NCBI RefSeq assembly: GCF_000168715.1
Contig: NZ_AASE01000007.1
Coordinates: 1 to 40,006 of the forward strand
Direction: 5' to 3'
DNA: 40,006 nt
DNA from: Chlorobium ferrooxidans DSM 13031
Lineage (GTDB): Bacteria > Bacteroidota > Chlorobiia > Chlorobiales > Chlorobiaceae
The notes below the pieces were generated by a model. The model was not told the DNA's origin. It did no database searches and saw only the letters and a list, made by a program, of their open reading frames with translations. Each line of letters starts with the position of its first letter. The stretch's first letter is position 1. The translations under genes and the position numbers were made by a program. This document shows, in pieces, positions 1 to 10,541 of the stretch.

Positions 1-1186
1 CACATCGCGGATGACCCTGCTCCGGAGTGGCAATGAAGATGGCAATGCTCTGGGCGGTACCCCAGAGACCGATATAGATGCCGCTGCGCCCCGCCGTCAT
101 GTTCATCATCATGGAGATGTTGGAAACGCTTGCTGCACCGAGACCCATGCCGGTAACAACAAGTCCGATACGAAGCAGGGTCTGATCCAGCATAAAACCG
201 GCAGCGATGATGACGGCGAATCCGATCGCGCTGAAGGTATTACCGAAGTAGGCTCCCCGCTTGAAGCCGATCCGTGAAAGCAGAAAACCGGTAATCACCA
301 TAAAAATGAGCTGGGTTCCGCCCATCATCGGCTTGAAAAGCTTGGTGGTGGCGGAAACCGGCATCCCGAACACTTCAGCTCCAAAAGGATCCATGACCAC
401 TTCATTAGCGAACAGGGCAAAGATGGAGATAAAAATATAGAGGGCGAACTGCAGGGTCTTCGGCGATGAAGAGAGCAGGCGCACCGACTGGGCAAAACTG
501 ATACTGTGCTTTGCCTTGCCCCCGGAGGCCTCCGCATTGCGATTTTCCACACCAATAATGGCCACCAGACCGAAAAAGAGGGTAATGAGACCGCCGATTT
601 CAGCCATCTCTGTCAGCCGTTCAGGAGTATATACCGTCAGATAGTTACCAATATTCCAGTTTGAAATAATAGCCGTCAGAACCATGAGGGTCCAGCTTGC
701 TCCGGTGACCTTGCCGATATGCTCTTCGGGCACAACATCGGCAATCAGTGCGTAATAGGAGGTGGTCGCAACCTGCAGTCCGAAACCGAACATGAGGAAA
801 ATAAGTGCGAGTTTCCAGAGACCCGCATCAGTCAGAAGAGCCGGAAGCATCTCCGAGAAGGCGGTCCCCCCTATCTTTACTTCATAGGCCGCTGTCGGGG
901 AGAGTACAAAGGCAACAATGCAGCTCAACAGCCCGAGAAGGATGTAGGGTGTCCTGTGGTAACCGAAAACACTCAGCCGGTCGGAAAGGTTGCCGATCCA
1001 TACCTTGACACCGAAAATGGCAAGCAGCTCCTTGAGGCTGATAAGCCCCAGTGCAATCGTTGCCGGCAAGAGCAGCTCCTTGATCATGACCCGGTTCAGA
1101 ATATCCTGAATGAAGCCAAGCATGAGTCCTAAACCCATCTGGAACATGGAGAGACGTGCCAGGTTCAATGTCTTCACTATCTTCAT
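1..1186 (-). CDS. PucC/BCD-family (bacteriochlorophyll delivery) MFS transporter, 3'-truncated by window edge
   Basis: A polytopic inner-membrane protein of the major facilitator superfamily. The family (PucC, LhaA, Bch2-like) is associated with delivery or assembly of bacteriochlorophyll and antenna complexes in phototrophs. The frame is open from ATG at 1186 down to base 1, about 395 residues, with no stop inside the window. Near the N terminus (residues 16-36) is the run QMGLGLM followed by LNRVMIKEL; the LNRVMI signature is characteristic of BCD-family proteins. This is followed by GVKVWIGNLSDR and by alternating hydrophobic segments typical of 12-TM MFS proteins. It lies 153 bp downstream of recD2 on the same strand, and the two are probably not functionally linked. 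It is the strongest hint that the organism is phototrophic. Family assignment is confident; the actual substrate is unknown. Confidence 0.85.
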   Translation of the reverse strand, partial: MKIVKTLNLARLSMFQMGLGLMLGFIQDILNRVMIKELLLPATIALGLISLKELLAIFGVKVWIGNLSDRLSVFGYHRTPYILLGLLSCIVAFVLSPTAAYEVKIGGTAFSEMLPALLTDAGLWKLALIFLMFGFGLQVATTSYYALIADVVPEEHIGKVTGASWTLMVLTAIISNWNIGNYLTVYTPERLTEMAEIGGLITLFFGLVAIIGVENRNAEASGGKAKHSISFAQSVRLLSSSPKTLQFALYIFISIFALFANEVVMDPFGAEVFGMPVSATTKLFKPMMGGTQLIFMVITGFLLSRIGFKRGAYFGNTFSAIGFAVIIAAGFMLDQTLLRIGLVVTGMGLGAASVSNISMMMNMTAGRSGIYIGLWGTAQSIAIFIATPEQGHPRC

Positions 1187-1295
1187 AAAACAGCGCTGAT
1201 TATTTGGGAAATGCCGGATGAGTTGCTCAGTATGTACTGATGTAGTGGAATACTCGGGACGCAATATAACAAAAAAGCAGAACGATCACGCTCGG

Positions 1296-1322
1296 GATGA
1301 CACTACTCCCGGAGGTGTCATC
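1296..1322 (-). other. Hairpin downstream of recD2 (possible weak terminator or repeat)
   Basis: GATGACAC (1296-1303) and GTGTCATC (1315-1322) form a perfect 8-bp stem in the gap between recD2 and the BCD transporter. Read in the direction of recD2 it has no T-run directly after it; a T-rich stretch follows about 17-20 bases later. It may therefore be part of an interspersed repeat rather than a true terminator. Confidence 0.35.
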
Positions 1323-1339
1323 TCGAACGCAATGAGATC

Positions 1340-3550
1340 TCACGACTCGGAACCTTCTGAAATCATGGCTGTCAATCCGGTCAAGCGCTCGGAAGAGCGC
1401 TTGTTGCTGATGGCCATGGCAAGCGCTCTCGGCTCACCGATAATCATGACCAGCTTCCTTGCCCTGGTGACCGCCGTATAGATAAGATTGCGTTCCAGCA
1501 GCGAAAAGTGCTGCATGGAGAGAGGTATCACCACTGCCGGATACTCCGACCCCTGACTTTTATGAATGGTGATGGCATAGGCCAGTGCAATTTCGTCAAG
1601 TTCTCCAAATTCGTAAGGCACATCCCTTCCGTCATACCGGACACAGAGCGAATCATCCTCCTCGTTTACGGTATAAACAACTCCGATATCGCCGTTGAAC
1701 ACCTCCTTGTCATAGTTGTTGACCATCTGGATCACCTTGTCGCCTGCTGCATAGGTGGTGCCGAAACGCACGATTTTACCGGATGGGTGAGGATTCAGGG
1801 CTTCCTGAAGAAGGGTATTCAGCGCCTTCGTTCCAAGAGAGCCGCGGTTCATGGGAGTCAGCACCTGAATATCTTTCATGGGATCAAGATTGAAACGCAG
1901 GGGAATGCGCTCAATGATCACCTGCAGCAGCCGTCGATTAATATCTTCGGTACTCAGGGCCGGAACAACGTAGAAATCGGAAAGTTCAGCCACAACGGAC
2001 CCACCGGCCCTGAATGCCGGCAGAACCGGTTCCCCTCTGTTGATACGGTGAGCATTGACAATGATCATGGAGCTCTGTGCCTGACGGAATATCTCGGTAA
2101 GCCTTACAACAGGAAGCGCTCCGCAACTGATCATGTCTGAAAGCACGAATCCGGGTCCGACCGGGGGAAGCTGGTCAACATCTCCGGCAAGCATAAGCGC
2201 TGCATGATCCGGAATGGCTGCCAGCAGCTTGCTCATCAGCACAACGTCGATCATGGAGGCTTCATCGACAATGACCACATCAGCCTGCAGCGGATTACCG
2301 AACGTCCGCTTAAAGTCGCCTGCATGGGGATCAAACTCAAGGATGCGGTGAATGGTTTTGGCTTCCCGACCGGTCGCTTCGGAAAGCCGTTTGGCCGCTC
2401 TTCCTGTCGGAGCGCAAAGAACAAATTTCAATGCTCCGCTGCCGAGTATTGACAGGATCGTATTAATAATGGTGGTTTTACCAACACCGGGACCGCCGGT
2501 GATGACAATCAGCTTGCTGGTAAGGGCAAGTGCCACAGCGCTGCGCTGGGAGTCTGAAAGTTCAATCCCGGAGTGTTCTTCGGCTGCAAGAATGGATTTC
2601 AGCGGCTCCAGCGTTCCCCAAGGAAGTCTCCCCTTGAGAATCCGGTGAATACTGTCAGCAACCCGGCTCTCGGCTCGAAAGAGCGCCGCGAGATAAAAAC
2701 TGCTTTCACCCCCGTCCACGACTCGCACAAGAGTACCGATGGAGAGCTCTTCGGTTATGGCATGCTCAAGCACCTGAACCGGAATAGAGAGAAGACGTTT
2801 GGCCGCTTCAAGCAGCATCGGTTCGGGAACCCGGCAATGGCCCTCCAAAGAGAGCTCCTGAAGAACATGAGCAACTCCTGCCCGCGCCCTCAAGGGAGAA
2901 TCTGAAGCGATACCGATGTTACGGGCAATCTGGTCAGCTGTTTTGAATCCAATCCCCTGAATATCAAGGGTAAGCCTGTAGGGATTGGAAGAGACCACCG
3001 AGATCGCCTCTTCACCATAGGTTCTGTAGATTTTGACCGCACGGGCCGTACCTACTCCGTGAGACTGTAAAAACACCATGATCTCCCGGACAGCCTTCTG
3101 CTCTGCCCAGGCTGCAACAACCTGCTCCAGCCGCTTTCTTCCGATACCCGGCAGTTCAAGCAGTCGTTCAGGGTGAGTCTCGATAACCGTAAAAACATCC
3201 ATGCCGTAGGCCTGGATGAGCACTTTTGCAAAGTGGGGACCAATCCCCTTTACCATTCCGGAGGCAAGATATCTGCCGACCCCTTCAAGGGTATCGGGGG
3301 GAATAACCGCAAGACGGCTTGCCTTGAACTGCATGCCCCACGTTTTATCGTTCTGCCAGAGACCGAACGCCTCAACATGCTGCCCCGCGGTCACTGAAGC
3401 CACAACCCCGACAACCGTCACCGCTTCACGCTGACCATTGACAAGAAGTCGTAGTACTGCAAATCCTGATGCCGGGCTAAAAAAACTCACCTTTTCAACC
3501 ACACCGCTCAACCGTTCCTCACCGGTGTTGGCGGAATTGCTCTCACTCAT
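1340..3550 (-). CDS. recD2: RecD2-type ATP-dependent DNA helicase (RecD/TraA family)
   Basis: Superfamily 1B 5'-to-3' DNA helicase, 736 aa, the usual length of RecD2 (about 720-800), which acts without RecBC in DNA repair and replication-fork maintenance. The N-terminal OB-like region (residues about 12-85) is followed by helix-hairpin-helix segments (LEGVGRYLASGMVKGIGP at about 88-105, LPGIGRKR at 133-140, IQGIGFKTAD at 198-207). The helicase core has Walker A GGPGVGKTT (352-360) and Walker B VIVDEAS (426-432). The C-terminal part has the motif VI-like segment VTRARKLV and the YAITIHKSQGSEYP motif typical of RecD. The start is ATG at 3550; no clear ribosome binding site is visible. No recB or recC is in the window, which fits the stand-alone RecD2 class. 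Confidence 0.93.
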   Translation of the reverse strand: MSESNSANTGEERLSGVVEKVSFFSPASGFAVLRLLVNGQREAVTVVGVVASVTAGQHVEAFGLWQNDKTWGMQFKASRLAVIPPDTLEGVGRYLASGMVKGIGPHFAKVLIQAYGMDVFTVIETHPERLLELPGIGRKRLEQVVAAWAEQKAVREIMVFLQSHGVGTARAVKIYRTYGEEAISVVSSNPYRLTLDIQGIGFKTADQIARNIGIASDSPLRARAGVAHVLQELSLEGHCRVPEPMLLEAAKRLLSIPVQVLEHAITEELSIGTLVRVVDGGESSFYLAALFRAESRVADSIHRILKGRLPWGTLEPLKSILAAEEHSGIELSDSQRSAVALALTSKLIVITGGPGVGKTTIINTILSILGSGALKFVLCAPTGRAAKRLSEATGREAKTIHRILEFDPHAGDFKRTFGNPLQADVVIVDEASMIDVVLMSKLLAAIPDHAALMLAGDVDQLPPVGPGFVLSDMISCGALPVVRLTEIFRQAQSSMIIVNAHRINRGEPVLPAFRAGGSVVAELSDFYVVPALSTEDINRRLLQVIIERIPLRFNLDPMKDIQVLTPMNRGSLGTKALNTLLQEALNPHPSGKIVRFGTTYAAGDKVIQMVNNYDKEVFNGDIGVVYTVNEEDDSLCVRYDGRDVPYEFGELDEIALAYAITIHKSQGSEYPAVVIPLSMQHFSLLERNLIYTAVTRARKLVMIIGEPRALAMAISNKRSSERLTGLTAMISEGSES

Positions 3551-3750
3551 GAAACGGCAGGGTTAGGTGATAAGGTTCGCGCTCGACAAAAGAGCGGAGT
3601 ACAGGGGAGAATATACCGCTTATTGCGGCCGGGAAAAAAAGTTTCGACGGATGGTTATCGTGCATGCCACTACGACCGTATTCCCGGGCAATTGTAACAG
3701 CGCTTTTTGTGCTTCTTTTGTGTCGAATCAATCCGAAAAATTGAAAGCCC

Positions 3751-4791
3751 TTATTGCTTCATTTGCTTGCCACAAAATGCTCTCACCTGCTTTGATGCAA
3801 AACCGGGATCCACCAGCCGCTCAACCACGCTGTTCAGGTCACTCTCTTTTTCAACCAGCTCTTCTGTCAAAAGAATCGGAGCGGCACTCTTCAATCCATT
3901 GATATCATCTGCGCCTGGAACCGGGCGTGAAAAATCAACCTTGCTAAGAATTACACTTGCAACCTGCAATGAGAGTCCCGCTTCATCCGCATAAATCAGT
4001 GCAAGTTCATCGGGATGGCGGATCGCCCACCTGCGAACCCTTTCATAGATCTTGATGACCCGTAACACCGCATCGGGATATTGAGCTGCAAAGGATTCCG
4101 ATATATTCAAAAAACCGTTGCTGTTGAATGCTATGTTCCGGTATATCACCCTCGAACCGCTCTCAAGCTGGCTTGACGTACTGTAGGGATCACCTCCGGC
4201 CCAGGCATCCACCTTATGGTGTTCAAGAGCGGCACGTCCCTCCGAATGCGGTAGAGGAACAAGCATCACATCACTCTTATGCAAACCAACCTCGGAGAGT
4301 GCACGCAAGAGAAAAAACCAGGGATCGGTACCCGGTGTCGCCGCTATCCTCTTGCCCTTTAAATCAGAAACAGCAGTGATGGGTGAATCACGAGTCACGA
4401 CCAGCGAGAGCCACTCCGGATGAGAAAAAATATAGACCGCCTTGATCGGGTTGCCTTTAGCCCTGCTTAACACCGAAGATAATCCTGCCGCAGACGCAAA
4501 ATCAATTGTGCCGCTGTTCAAATGTTCGAGCGCCAAGTTGCTCCCGCTGCTGTAGAACCACTCTACACCCACGTTATCAGCCTGAAACTCCTTTTCCAGC
4601 CAGCCGATTTTTTTCAATACAAAACTGAGCGGATTGAAATCGGCATAATCAACCCTTACTACGGATGGCAGTGGTGACGCTGCAAGAGCGGACTCGACAT
4701 ATAATACCAGAAGCAGGCTGCCGCTGAAAAAAATCCGGACAAAGCCGTTACAGATTATTCTGACAAGAGCATTCAGCAATTCGTTTCTCAC
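3751..4791 (-). CDS. SsuA/NMT1-like ABC transporter periplasmic solute-binding protein (orphan)
   Basis: Periplasmic substrate-binding protein of the sulfonate/nitrate/taurine (SsuA/TauA/NMT1-like) type, 346 aa. Residues about 19-38 form a hydrophobic signal segment ending in ALAAS, a plausible signal peptidase I site. The mature part begins VVRVDYADFNPLSFVLKKIGWLEKEF (in two overlapping halves typical of the fold), with LNSGTIDFASAAG, SDLKGKRIAATPGTDPWFFL and VDAWAGGDPY, all family hallmarks. No ABC permease or ATPase gene lies next to it, so it either works with a transporter encoded elsewhere or has another sensing role. Upstream on the same strand is the TPR-protease gene, 95 bp away with a hairpin between. 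The ligand cannot be deduced. Confidence 0.8.
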   Translation of the reverse strand: MRNELLNALVRIICNGFVRIFFSGSLLLVLYVESALAASPLPSVVRVDYADFNPLSFVLKKIGWLEKEFQADNVGVEWFYSSGSNLALEHLNSGTIDFASAAGLSSVLSRAKGNPIKAVYIFSHPEWLSLVVTRDSPITAVSDLKGKRIAATPGTDPWFFLLRALSEVGLHKSDVMLVPLPHSEGRAALEHHKVDAWAGGDPYSTSSQLESGSRVIYRNIAFNSNGFLNISESFAAQYPDAVLRVIKIYERVRRWAIRHPDELALIYADEAGLSLQVASVILSKVDFSRPVPGADDINGLKSAAPILLTEELVEKESDLNSVVERLVDPGFASKQVRAFCGKQMKQ

Positions 4792-4807
4792 GTGATTTAC
4801 TGTTTAA

Positions 4808-4829
4808 AGCCTGAATGATCTTTCAGGCT
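4808..4829 (-). terminator. Hairpin between the TPR-protease and solute-binding-protein genes (weak terminator or processing site)
   Basis: AGCCTGAA (4808-4815) and TTCAGGCT (4822-4829) form a perfect 8-bp stem with a six-base loop, after the stop of the protease gene and before the start of the binding-protein gene. In the reading direction only TTTAAAC follows, so it is at best a weak intrinsic terminator. Confidence 0.35.
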
Positions 4830-4886
4830 ATTCTTATAAAAAAACATAACTACCCGGTATCGCCTGTTGATGGAAGATAACACCGC

Positions 4887-6509
4887 TCACTGTCTGTTTT
4901 CTGTTTTAGGATACAGCAGGTGATTGTGGTTTTTGAAAAACACCTGAGCAAGTCCCGGATTCAAGCGCTTCAGGCGGGAATAAATATCACGTGCCGGCTC
5001 CCGCTCACGGTGTTCCAGATAATCCTGTCCAAGATTATACAGTGCCGTATTGTGTTCGGGATTAATGAGCAATGCTTTCTGATAGGCCTCCCGCTCCTCC
5101 CGCTCCATTCCTGCAATACCATAGGCGACTCCGAGACTGACCCAGGCTTCATCATAGTCCTGCTTGATGCGAAGGGCCTGGTTATATGCATCGAGCTGCT
5201 CCTTTCGCCGGTCAGCCAGCCCGTAGACCTCACCCAGATTTAACCAATATTGTGCATTGCCGTGTGTAAGGTGCACGGTATGCCTGAACGCTTCAATTGC
5301 TTTGGGGAACTGCCCTGCATCACGACAGGCAATAGCCAGATTAAACCACGAGGAGACATCAGCCGGATTAATTTGCACTGCATGATTGTAAGCCTCTATC
5401 GCCTTTACAAACTCACCACTCTGATAATAGGCAATTCCAAGATTGATCCAACCCAGGGCATAGTTGGCATTGATCCTGACTGACTGACGATAGGCATCTA
5501 TCTGTCGTCTCATCTCCCCTTCACGGCTGTAGGCAACGCCAAGATCAGCCCAGTAGTGAGCATAATCCGGACGAATCTGTATTGCCCTCTTATAGGCATC
5601 AATGGCCAGAGCAAGTTCTCCTTTCTGGAGATAGGCAAACCCGAGATAACCCCAGGCATCAGCACTTGTCGGGATCTGTTTTGACCAGTTCAGGCACAAC
5701 TGGATAATCCCTCCCCAATCCTGTTTCTCCTCCAGGGCTATCACCCTGTAAACCCATTCACTGTTGACCGAACCGGTTTTGGAGAGCAATGCATGCCGGT
5801 TGCGCAAATCGAGTATCCACTCAACCGGCAGGGCAAAATTCAACTGCTGACCCTGATTGAAAAAATAGGTAGGCAAACCGATCAGACGGGCATCCTCATC
5901 AAACAGCCCTCCCCCGCTTGAACCCTGGGATATCGGTGCCGTGGTCTGGATATAGTGGCCTTTGTCAACATCACGCAAGGCGGAAATTATTCCATCAGAG
6001 AAGGTCAGCTCCAGCCCTTGGGGTGAGCCTATCGCATAGACTTTTGATCCTACCTTCAGGAAATTCGTATCGCCCATGACGATTTGGGAACCCTGCATGC
6101 CGGATACCACAAGAGAGCATACATCCCGAAACCGGTCAATGTAACCGGGAGTGGCCGGATACTCCCGGCCCTGGAGACTGACAGTCAGCTTTCCGGCTTT
6201 TTCAATAACATGATAGTTGGTCGCCACCTGACCGGATGGCAGGAGAATACCGCTGCCGAGGCTCTGGATCTTGCCTTTGTTATCAAAGTTATGGATCACG
6301 ACCACGCTTCCGGAAACCTCCCGGAAAACCTCATCCGCGGTTTTGGCTCCGGCAGCGTGATATGAGGGCGCCATAACAAAAACAATAGAGAGGAATGAAG
6401 CACAGCAGCGCCTGCAATAACCATTTGTCAGACCGGCACGATCAAACAGAGCGCGTATGACCCGAGGAGCTGGCCGTAAAAGAGTAAGCGGTTTTGCGCT
6501 TTCTTTCAT
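4887..6509 (-). CDS. Trypsin-like (HtrA-type) serine protease with C-terminal TPR repeats
   Basis: Exported or membrane-anchored protein of 540 aa combining an S1C/trypsin-like domain with a long tetratricopeptide array. Residues about 36-53 are hydrophobic and could be a signal or anchor. The protease domain (about 57-235) shows a complete triad: His100 in ATNYHVIE, Asp129 in RFRDVCSLVV, and Ser198 in QGSSGGGLF. Residues about 250-520 hold about seven TPR units, recognisable by repeated patterns such as AWGYLGFAYLQKGELALAIDAY, WINLGIAYYQSGEFVKAIEAY (each given here only in part) and NPADVSSWFNLA. There is no PDZ domain, unlike classical Deg proteases, so the TPR array probably replaces it as the protein-binding part. 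The start is ATG 6509; the alternative ATG at residue 46 would remove most of the hydrophobic segment. Its substrate is unknown. Confidence 0.82.
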   Translation of the reverse strand: MKESAKPLTLLRPAPRVIRALFDRAGLTNGYCRRCCASFLSIVFVMAPSYHAAGAKTADEVFREVSGSVVVIHNFDNKGKIQSLGSGILLPSGQVATNYHVIEKAGKLTVSLQGREYPATPGYIDRFRDVCSLVVSGMQGSQIVMGDTNFLKVGSKVYAIGSPQGLELTFSDGIISALRDVDKGHYIQTTAPISQGSSGGGLFDEDARLIGLPTYFFNQGQQLNFALPVEWILDLRNRHALLSKTGSVNSEWVYRVIALEEKQDWGGIIQLCLNWSKQIPTSADAWGYLGFAYLQKGELALAIDAYKRAIQIRPDYAHYWADLGVAYSREGEMRRQIDAYRQSVRINANYALGWINLGIAYYQSGEFVKAIEAYNHAVQINPADVSSWFNLAIACRDAGQFPKAIEAFRHTVHLTHGNAQYWLNLGEVYGLADRRKEQLDAYNQALRIKQDYDEAWVSLGVAYGIAGMEREEREAYQKALLINPEHNTALYNLGQDYLEHREREPARDIYSRLKRLNPGLAQVFFKNHNHLLYPKTENRQ

Positions 6510-8611
<2,102 letters not shown>

Positions 8612-8823
8612 AAAGCAGAAAGAGGACTGAGTAGACGAAGAAATGGTGGACAAGAGAGGGGGAAGTGCTGAGTGCTGAGAAAAAGGGGGAATTTTGAACC
8701 ACGAAATGCACGAAAATACACGAAAGGAAGAGGAGTGCAATTCTGAAGGAAGGAAAACACTTTTTCTCTTCGTCCCTGATGTCGTTTAAGTCCTTTAAGT
8801 CCTTTTCAAAATTTCCTGCCAAC
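8612..8823. repeat. Gene-free stretch with short interspersed repeats (GGAC, CACGAAA, TTTAAGTCC arrays)
   Basis: Between thiC and the tpiA terminator lie several short low-complexity repeats and no convincing gene. A GAGTRGACGAAGAAATGGTG-like segment (about 8629-8651) is shared with 28841-28862. AGTGCTG occurs twice in tandem near 8663. CACGAAA occurs three times at 8700, 8709 and 8719. TTTAAGTCC occurs twice in tandem at 8785-8802. A reverse-strand ORF covering 8457-8825 overlaps thiC and encodes the repeats, so I do not accept it as a gene. Confidence 0.6.
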
Positions 8824-8855
8824 AAAAAAAGGCGCCACGATGTGCGCCTTTTTTA
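8824..8855 (-). terminator. Intrinsic terminator of tpiA (possibly bidirectional)
   Basis: Inverted repeat of AAAAAAAGGCGC (8824-8835) with GCGCCTTTTTTA (8844-8855) around an eight-base loop. It lies about 25 bases after the tpiA stop and has a T-run in the minus direction; an equivalent T-run exists on the plus strand. Confidence 0.85.
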
Positions 8856-8878
8856 TTCTCCTTGAATGCAATCTGCTA

Positions 8879-9631
8879 TCAGGAAGCCGCCTTGATGATT
8901 GCGGCAAAATCGGCAGCATTGAGGCTTGCGCCGCCAATAAGCCCGCCATCAATATTCGGCATGGCAAAGAGTTCTGCGGCATTTGAAGGCTTGACGCTTC
9001 CGCCGTACTGAATGCGAAGCTTGCCTGCTGCAGCATCACCATACAGTTTGGTAATGGTATTGCGGATAAGAAGATGCACCTCTTCTGCCTGTGCGGAGGA
9101 TGCGGTTTTTCCGGTTCCGATCGCCCATACCGGCTCATAGGCAATCACGACAGTGCTGATATCGCTGATTCCTGCAAGGCCTTCGGTAACCTGTGAGGTG
9201 ACCACTTTCGAAGTAACTTCTGATTCACGCTCCGCAAGGGTCTCCCCTACGCAAAGAATAACCTTCAAGCCTTCAGCAAGGGCCTTTTTGATTCTGAGAT
9301 TCACCGTAGCATTGGTTTCGCCGAAAAACTGGCGACGCTCCGAGTGACCGATAATAACGTATGAACAGCCGACAGCCTTCAGCATTCCGGTCGATATCTC
9401 TCCGGTAAATGCACCGTCATTTTCATAATGACAGTTCTGGGCAACAAGCTGAACAGCAGAGCCCGCTATAATTTTTCCGGCTTCCTGCAGGGCAACATAG
9501 GTCGGAGCAATACCGACTTCGCAGCCTGAAAAACCTTTTCCAAGCGCGGCAACAAGCTCTGAAGCAAGTGCTGACGATTCGGCAATGGTATTGTTCATTT
9601 TCCAGTTGCCGACAACAATTTTCTGACGCAT
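8879..9631 (-). CDS. tpiA: Triosephosphate isomerase
   Basis: Interconverts dihydroxyacetone phosphate and glyceraldehyde 3-phosphate in glycolysis, gluconeogenesis and carbon fixation pathways. The 250-aa product has the usual TIM length and all catalytic motifs: Asn9 and Lys11 in VGNWKMN, His96 in VIIGHSERR, and Glu166 in [14 protein letters not shown]. The phosphate-binding loops IQYGGSVKP and GGLIGGASL are also present. It is probably the last gene of an operon greA - small ORF - tpiA, since the small ORF stops 10 bases upstream of the ATG at 9631, and a strong terminator follows. Confidence 0.98.
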   Translation of the reverse strand: MRQKIVVGNWKMNNTIAESSALASELVAALGKGFSGCEVGIAPTYVALQEAGKIIAGSAVQLVAQNCHYENDGAFTGEISTGMLKAVGCSYVIIGHSERRQFFGETNATVNLRIKKALAEGLKVILCVGETLAERESEVTSKVVTSQVTEGLAGISDISTVVIAYEPVWAIGTGKTASSAQAEEVHLLIRNTITKLYGDAAAGKLRIQYGGSVKPSNAAELFAMPNIDGGLIGGASLNAADFAAIIKAAS

Positions 9632-9641
9632 AAGATGCAGA

Positions 9642-9866
9642 TTAATAATTCGTTTTTATATCACAGTATATCCGGTCAATCTGATCAACATTGAAACGGT
9701 GTTTTCCTGAACGGGCATCCTTGAGTTCGACATCGTTGCTGCCGACAGCAATAACATTACCGTGCCACACTCTTGCCTCTTTGGTCACCAGATTGACTTC
9801 ACGATTCAACAGCTCCTGATTGCCGCCGATACGCTCCTGACGATAGATTATTTGACGTTTCCCCAT
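9642..9866 (-). CDS. Small conserved-looking protein with an Sm/Hfq-like pattern (74 aa)
   Basis: Not recognised by name. The gene lies tightly between greA (24-base gap) and tpiA (10-base gap) on the same strand, which supports it being real. Residues about 25-70 read [20 protein letters not shown] then [20 protein letters not shown], an alternation of short beta strands (x-G-x-V-x-x-V-G-x-x-x-V-x-L-x-D) resembling Sm/LSm or Hfq-like small beta-barrels. The N terminus is basic and polar ([13 protein letters not shown]). No signal peptide or membrane segment is present. A nucleic-acid-binding role is only an inference from this pattern. The start is ATG 9866. Confidence 0.65.
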   Translation of the reverse strand: MGKRQIIYRQERIGGNQELLNREVNLVTKEARVWHGNVIAVGSNDVELKDARSGKHRFNVDQIDRIYCDIKTNY

Positions 9867-9890
9867 GGGATAGCTGGTTTAGGTTGGACT

Positions 9891-10370
9891 TTATTTAACG
9901 AAAATTTCAAGGATCTCATAATGGAGTTTCCCTTTCGGCACCATGATCTCGACTTTTTCACCGACGGCTTTTCCGATGAGCGCCCTGCCAACAGGAGAGC
10001 GTACAGAAATTTTCCCCAGATCGGTATCAGCCTCTTCGGAAGAGACCAGTGTATATTCAATGATCTCCTTCTCATCATCAAGATTGCGCAGCTTGACGGA
10101 GGTCAAAATGTAAACCTTGTCCGTCTTGATCAGTTTGGGATCAAGAATCGTGGCTGAAGCAAGCTTGTTTTCAAGATCGGCAATACGTGCTTCGGTATGT
10201 GACTGCTCCTCTCTTGCAGCATCATACTCCGCATTTTCACTCAAATCACCATGTGCTCTTGCTTCCGCAATTTTTTCCAGAACTTCCCTTCTCGTTTCAT
10301 GAACCAGCACATACAGTTCCTCTTTCAGCCGGTTATAACCATCTCTTGTCAGGTAAATTCTGTCACTCAT
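9891..10370 (-). CDS. greA: Transcription elongation factor GreA
   Basis: GreA binds in the secondary channel of RNA polymerase and stimulates cleavage of backtracked RNA. The 159-aa product has the full family architecture. The N-terminal coiled-coil hairpin (residues about 1-75) has the tip [12 protein letters not shown], whose acidic residues Asp42 and Glu45 are the catalytic ones. The C-terminal FKBP-like domain includes [17 protein letters not shown] and the ending [12 protein letters not shown]. It is the first gene of the probable greA - small ORF - tpiA operon. The start ATG 10370 gives the standard N terminus. Confidence 0.97.
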   Translation of the reverse strand: MSDRIYLTRDGYNRLKEELYVLVHETRREVLEKIAEARAHGDLSENAEYDAAREEQSHTEARIADLENKLASATILDPKLIKTDKVYILTSVKLRNLDDEKEIIEYTLVSSEEADTDLGKISVRSPVGRALIGKAVGEKVEIMVPKGKLHYEILEIFVK

Positions 10371-10465
10371 CTCTTGTGCTGTTTTTGTTGATAATAATGG
10401 AAAACAACCTCATATAGACATAAACTCGATGCACGGGGCAAATGGAACATCAGGCAAACAAAAAA

Positions 10466-10500
10466 AAGTAAAGTCAGCTACGCGGCTGCTGACTTTACTT
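10466..10500 (-). terminator. Intrinsic terminator downstream of the Deg protease
   Basis: A perfect 13-bp inverted repeat, AAGTAAAGTCAGC (10466-10478) with GCTGACTTTACTT (10488-10500), loop nine bases. In the minus direction it is followed by a run of seven T (from AAAAAAA at 10461-10467). It separates the protease gene from greA. Confidence 0.88.
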
Positions 10501-10541
10501 CTGTACAATGTACAACTCTTAATCCTTCAGGCAAAACAACT

